From Isoetes taiwanensis (taxonomy: Eukaryota; Streptophyta; Lycopodiopsida; Isoetales; Isoetaceae): DNA of 64,000 bases. Position 1 is the stretch's first letter; each line of letters begins with the position of its first letter. A program made the position numbers and the translations under genes. The stretch spans positions 2,225,060 to 2,289,059 of the forward strand of contig JAJEKV010000058.1 in NCBI GenBank assembly GCA_021234155.1, given 5' to 3'. Below the pieces are notes generated by a model. It was not told the origin of the DNA. It saw nothing but the letters and a program-made list of their open reading frames with translations, and ran no database searches. Positions 59,765 through 64,000 of this stretch are shown here, piece by piece.

Positions 59765-60135
59765 GTTAACCTTAATAATAACCTTAATAACCTATAATAA
59801 CTTAATCTATAATAATAATAAGTTAACCTATAATATATTAACTTATAAAACCTTAAATGTTGTAACCTTAAAAACAACTTTAAGGCTTTAGGTTAGCACT
59901 TTTAAGGTTAGCACTTTTAAGGTTAGAAGTTTTAAGGTTAAAACTTCTAACCTTCAATAAATATAACCTTAGCCTAAAACTTCTAAAACTTAAAACTTCT
60001 AAATTCAAATTCATAAACTTTTAAACTTATAACCTTATTTATGAACTTAAAAATATTAACCTTAACTAATAACCTTAACTTATAAACCTTAAAACTATTA
60101 ACCTTAAATCTTATAACTTATATAACCCTTGCAAT
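59765..60135. repeat. AACCTTAA-rich low-complexity tract
   Basis: AACCTTAA, AACTTATAA and TTAAGGTTA motifs recur irregularly on both strands for about 370 bases. Units are not in register, so it is a cryptic simple repeat rather than a satellite. Confidence 0.7.
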
Positions 60136-60179
60136 AAATGTTCAAGGCAGCTTATTATGGCGCTGGTATAAAAATTTTT

Positions 60180-60860
60180 AAAGCCGTTGTTATTTCCAAG
60201 TTTTTACAATCCTTTTCCAACTTTTCCAACTTTCTCTCTTCTTCAACTGCGTGCGCTTAGATCTATCTGCTCGCTTCGGTGCGCTAACTATCTCTCGGGC
60301 TTTCGCTTTGCCTTCAATCTCCCTGGCTCCACAATCTGCGGGTTTTTCTACGCTTCAATCTTCCGATGCAATCTAGGCGCTTCAATGCACTTCAATCTCG
60401 ACTTCTATCTTCTTCTCGGCTTTATCCGCATCAATCTCGACTCAATCTCGGCTTCTATATGCTTTAAACTTCGGCTTTTCGAAGTTTTTTTCGCTTCTAC
60501 AATCGCTTTAGGGTTTTCGCTCAAAGGTGTTTTCGCCCAAGGTTTGTAGGCGTACTTAAGGATCATAGAGTTTCGGTATAGCATCATGAAGTATAAGCAA
60601 GAATGTTCCATGGGACTTTTAATATATGCAATATAAGCAAGAATGTATATGTTCCACATATATTACAAGAATGTTACAAAGAAGAATGTCTCGGTTTTTT
60701 GGCTTTTCGGCTCAGACAATCTCTCCGACTTTGAATAACTTTGGTTTTTTGTGTTAAAGCTTCTCGGCTTCTAGTCGCTATTGCTTTTTCTCATTTCTTA
60801 AGGCTCAAATCAACTTTGGTTTTCGATCTTTTGGTTTCGCTCAAGTCAAAGGCTCAATTT
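60180..60860. repeat. Degenerate CTTCGGCTT-type low-complexity DNA
   Basis: Variants of CTTCAATCTC and TTCGGCTTTT recur through the block and create a long but meaningless open frame at 60187-60549. No domain is recognisable. Confidence 0.5.
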
Positions 60861-61076
60861 CTGCAATGTAACACAAATAGGTTAGTATATCTCATTCTTT
60901 ACATAAAGTAGTTATTTTTACGTAAAGCATGTTATTTACTTTTACATGCATCAAAGATATTTACCACCTTCAAAGAAAACAGCTTAATTTAATCAGAATC
61001 GGGCTACTTTTACATGAATCGTAATATCCCGCTCTATGATCTTGTTCTCGCGGATCTTGCCTATATGATCTGCTCT

Positions 61077-61400
61077 TATTCTATTTCACTAGCTCTTCCT
61101 CTATCTATCTGCTCTAATTAATGATCTAAAATAATGAAGTTATTCTATTTCACTAGCTCTTCCTCTATCCTGCTCTAATTAATGATCTAAAATAATGAAG
61201 TTATTCTATTTCACTAGCTCTTCCTCTATCCTGCTCTAATTAATGATCCGAAATAATGAAGTAAATAATGATCATAGATCATATCTGCTCTATGATCTTG
61301 CTCTATCTATGATCATAGATCATAGATCATAGATCTTCACTAGCTCTTCCTCTATCTGCTCTAAATAATGAACTAAAACAATGAACTAAATATTGAACTA
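61077..61400 (+). repeat. Tandem repeat, about 62-bp unit
   Basis: Three units, 61077-61140, 61141-61201 and 61202 onward, begin TATTCTATTTCACTAGC and end AATAATGAAGT. They are followed by degenerate GATCATAGATCATA runs and a partial fourth unit (TTCACTAGCTCTTCC near 61335). GATCTATGATC palindromes are frequent. Confidence 0.85.
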
Positions 61401-61545
61401 AACAATGAACTAATACTGGCTTTATATTTTGAATTCTGCATTCTGCATTCTGCATTATGCATTTTGTTAGAATAATATGTTGGAATGGGAGAAATCGCTT
61501 GCAAGCATTTCTATTTTTGGGTTACGTTTTTCCACTAGGTTAATC

Positions 61546-61665
61546 AAAGCGCGCCAGGCGCGTTTTTAGTTTGGCTTTTCAATTTCATACGGCTCTATAC
61601 AAATCGCGCCAGGCCCGTGTGAAATAGATCTATGAAAAACACAAAGCGCGCCTGGCGCGTTTTGA
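61546..61665. promoter_or_regulatory. Three CGCGCC-W-GGCGCG palindromes
   Basis: AAAGCGCGCCAGGCGCGTTT (61546-61565), a decayed copy AATCGCGCCAGGCCCGTG (61602-61619) and AAAGCGCGCCTGGCGCGTTT (61644-61663) are spaced about 50 bases apart in otherwise AT-rich DNA. Each perfect copy contains CGCG cores of the type bound by CAMTA factors. They lie immediately upstream of an open frame starting at 61669. Confidence 0.45.
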
Positions 61666-61668
61666 ATT

Positions 61669-61977
61669 ATGTATGTTCAGAATCGTTTTATGGGGAGAGT
61701 AATATATCATTTGCTAATTACTTTCTCTCGTTCTAGTGCCATGGATTTTCCTTATGCATGGACACTGGCTGTTCCTAGTTCAAATACACTGGCTGGTTCT
61801 AGATCAAATACACTTTCCCTGGACGACCATCAACTCTGGACCCTGTACAAGATATTACTTGATTGTGCTGTTCAAAACGTTCAAAGAGAGTTGGAGAATC
61901 CATTAGACGGTCTCAGATCAAAATATGGGAACACTTCCATCGCATCTCTCGACATATGCGGCTCCTCATGCTCTTAG
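61669..61977 (+). CDS. Hypothetical protein, 102 residues
   Basis: The frame begins MYVQNRFMGRVIYHLL. A second ATG at 61741 gives MDFPYAWTLAVPSSN followed by SLDDHQLWTLYKILLDC and VQNVQRELENPLDGLRSKYG, ending CGSSCS-stop. The second half has amphipathic-helix character and reads like real protein. I do not recognise it. It follows the CGCG palindromes within a few bases. It could be an exon, since no intron borders were searched exhaustively. Confidence 0.35.
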   Translation: MYVQNRFMGRVIYHLLITFSRSSAMDFPYAWTLAVPSSNTLAGSRSNTLSLDDHQLWTLYKILLDCAVQNVQRELENPLDGLRSKYGNTSIASLDICGSSCS

Positions 61978-62240
61978 TAAGGCTCATGCCAACAAATAAG
62001 TAATGAGGATTTGATTTATAGTATCAAGGATCGATACAACACTCGGTTTGGAGACTCGATATTCGCGGGGAAGATGAGGATCCCGCCATATCGTGGTGGT
62101 TCGGGGGACTTTTTATGGATTGGGCGATGAAGTGGGCCCGTGTGACATATTGTAGAGATAGAAAGAATTCGCGCTACCGCAATTTTGCACTATACTTTTC
62201 TCATTAGTTTATTATGTTTTTTTATATGCAATGTCGAAAA
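61978..62240. other. No gene seen
   Basis: This short spacer downstream of the hypothetical frame has mixed composition and no motif recognised. Confidence 0.4.
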
Positions 62241-62364
62241 ACATTGAATCCTTTGATGCCCTCCAGCCAAGAGGATGAAACCCCAAGAAACTACATATTT
62301 TCATTAATGTGTAGTTTCATGGGGTTGATATGATCAAGCTAAAGAACATCAAAGAATCCAAAAT
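62241..62364. ncRNA. Long imperfect hairpin, possible small-RNA precursor or MITE
   Basis: The left arm has TTGAATCCTTTGATG (62244-62258) and AACCCCAAGAAACTACATAT. The right arm carries ATGTGTAGTTTCATGGGGTT and CATCAAAGAATCCAA (62347-62361), their reverse complements with few mismatches. Total length is about 124 bases with an 8-base loop and an internal bulged zone. Size and imperfect pairing fit a plant pre-miRNA-like foldback or a very short MITE. No known miRNA sequence was recognised. Confidence 0.4.
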
Positions 62365-63157
62365 TCACAACATCACGCAGATGTTATGATATATTCATTT
62401 TTTTTTAATATCCAAATATACATACCTTTTTCAGGGCGCTTCGAAAGTGCCTAATCATCCTCCAAAGAAACCCTATCGCTGCCATTTCCGCCAACCCTAA
62501 AGCAAACCCTAAAAAGTTTAATACGCTTCTCCAAAATCTGAAGCCGTCAATACCTCTTGCATGCGATCATCTGGGCCAAATACCCCCAAAACCAAGCTGT
62601 AAATCCATCGCATATGAATCAAATATGAATCCTACGTAGAAACACTGAACCTTGAGACTTATTCGACTTGTATAAAGGAATGTCCGTGTGGAGGGGATTC
62701 GCCTCAGAAAATTGGTATCGACGCCAGCGTCGGGCCAATTTTTCTCGCCGTCGAATTCCGACACGCGGATATTGGTATAACGTGAAATTTTGGTGCTAAG
62801 TTTTCTGCTGACGTGTCATTTTCTTTTGTTCTGTTGAGCGAAGCTCCGAGCTCCGGCTATGGCATGTTCTTGGCGCCATACGTCCTCCTAAGCTCCGATC
62901 GTCTTGTTTCTTAGTCATACTGAAGCGCGGAGATCATCTTATTGTGTAGGGCGTCTTTTTTCCTGCAGCGCCTTCTTTCAACGAAGGTATATTATCATTT
63001 TGTGTTTTCGGCAGCGATAGTCAGGTTTTTTACTTGCTACAGCAACGCTGGAGGTCTAGATGATCTAGTTTGCTGTGTTTTCTTGAAATGTATTTGATTC
63101 TTGGTCTCTGGCATGAAATATTAGTCTGATGCAGGTTTTTCTTTATGATCAGGGTAT
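62365..63157. other. Intergenic, no gene recognised
   Basis: Mixed-composition DNA. GACGCCAGCGTCGG (about 62720) is a small palindrome. No coding similarity was seen. Confidence 0.4.
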
Positions 63158-63388
63158 GCAGAGTGCTAGGATGTCTGTGTTCTTGCGGTAGAAGATAAAG
63201 AAAGCTTTGGTTGCACATAAAGAAAGCCATGCAGGGAAGTGTTTTGCATCTGCGGACTCTCTTGTTGTATAAGCAGAGTGCTAGGATGTCGTTGTTCTTG
63301 CGGTTGAAGATAAAGAGAGTTCTGGTTGCATATAAAGAAAGCCATGTAGGGAAGCGTTTTACATCTGCTGACACATCTGTTGTATGAG
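63158..63388 (+). repeat. Tandem duplication, 115-bp unit
   Basis: 63158-63272 and 63273-63388 are two copies starting GCAGAGTGCTAGGATGTC and running through AAAGAAAGCCATG(C/T)AGGGAAG to GTTGTAT, about 90 percent identical by eye. Confidence 0.85.
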
Positions 63389-63794
63389 ATTTTTCATTTC
63401 AATGATTACGGCCATTTGCTTGATGGAAGAAGAAAGGGAACGGATGTTCTTCTGAATTTTGTAACAAATGTGCCAGAGATCGAATCCAAGTGACTTGTAA
63501 ATCTGTTTGATCTATGGAATGTTCTTTATCACGTTTTTTACTGGAATGAATTTGTTTCATTGCAATAACGAGTGTGAATGCAGAAGAGAAACTGAAATTT
63601 AAGTTAGAATGCAAAAATTACAGATTCTAACATTCCTGAAATAACCTGTTAAGAATTCAATATTCCTGGAAAGAATGTTTGACACGTGTCAGACACAGAT
63701 AGGCGGATAAGGCAGAAAGCTTGGCACCTAAATTTTACGTTGTGCAATAAATCTATGCTTAAAAAAAGACTAATACTTGGAATTCTTGAAAAAA

Positions 63795-64000
63795 AAAAGG
63801 GGGGTGTTGTTTTCGACTTGTGGGATAACCAAAGGGGGTATTCGACTTGCACACTAGGTACTTAGTTTAGACGAGCCTAATACCCCAAGGTGAGGGCATA
63901 AGGATTAAAGGGGTATTCTACTTGTGGGATAACTAAGGGGGTATTTGACTTGTGGGATAAGCAAGGGGGTATTCGACTTGCACAATATATGCCTTAGTTT
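63795..64000 (+). repeat. GGGGGTATTCGACTTG short-unit repeats
   Basis: Five copies of GGGGGTATT(C/T)GACTTG or variants, most followed by TGGGATAA, are spaced about 29 bases apart or separated by unique inserts. Related text (GGGGGTATTCGACC) occurs at 53345. The array runs out of the window. Confidence 0.7.

Noticed and set aside
59765-60135. Interstitial telomere repeat
   Set aside because: Units are AACCTTAA-like and out of register, not the plant TTTAGGG array.
60187-60549. 120-residue open frame rich in Phe and Ser
   Set aside because: It is created by the degenerate CTTCGGCTT low-complexity tract.

Overview
The window looks like nuclear DNA of a land plant. It is AT-rich, has introns with GT/AG borders, plant B3-domain genes, and dense transposon remains of plant type (Copia and Ty3/gypsy fossils, Helitron with an RPA gene). 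The LINEs with a C-terminal EDE-H-F-C-P zinc-binding tail and hairpin 3' ends, and a DUF7869-like transposase-type gene, would suit a spore-bearing plant (fern, lycophyte or bryophyte) better than a flowering plant. That placement is inference from family memory, not from a search. There is no prokaryotic, organellar or CRISPR signature.

Layout. 1-5 kb: foldback repeats, an unrecognised exon remnant, and the 3' part of a LINE ending in a CCTT microsatellite. 5.7-16.4 kb: a decayed Helitron on the + strand, made of a repeated 5' region (7.1-8.9 kb), a Rep region (8.85-10.8 kb), a Pif1-type helicase (11.1-13.0 kb) and an RPA1-like single-strand DNA binding gene (13.1-15.2 kb). 16.8-20.9 kb: a nearly whole LINE on the - strand with ORF1, endonuclease/reverse transcriptase ORF2 and a (TAA)n tail. 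Just beyond its 5' end lies a second Helitron helicase fragment in inverted orientation. 22-32.6 kb: an unrecognised short gene, a broken two-B3 gene (+), a hypothetical gene, and an apparently intact two-B3 gene (-).

34-46 kb: a Ty3/gypsy fossil, a second LINE 3' end, a + strand Copia fossil whose 3' LTR interrupts a helix-turn-helix transposase-like gene, and a - strand Copia fossil whose 5' LTR sits inside an exon of an LSMD1-like (Sm-fold) gene copy. An N-terminal piece of the same LSMD1-like gene lies 1.5 kb further on. 48-54 kb: local duplications, a Helitron-type 3' terminus, and a duplicated tRNA-derived SINE-like sequence. 54.5-59.7 kb: an unrecognised multi-exon gene remnant and a DUF7869-type transposase-like gene, both on the - strand. 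60-64 kb: low-complexity DNA, tandem repeats, CGCG palindromes and a long foldback.

How the parts relate. The only gene that reads cleanly from start to stop through plausible splice sites is the B3 gene at 31.8-32.6 kb. Most other coding signal is mobile-element or decaying host sequence. The Helitron parts (Rep, helicase, RPA) form one rolling-circle transposition set. The three LINE pieces share one terminal architecture. Repeated local duplication of 25-400 bp segments is a theme of the whole window.
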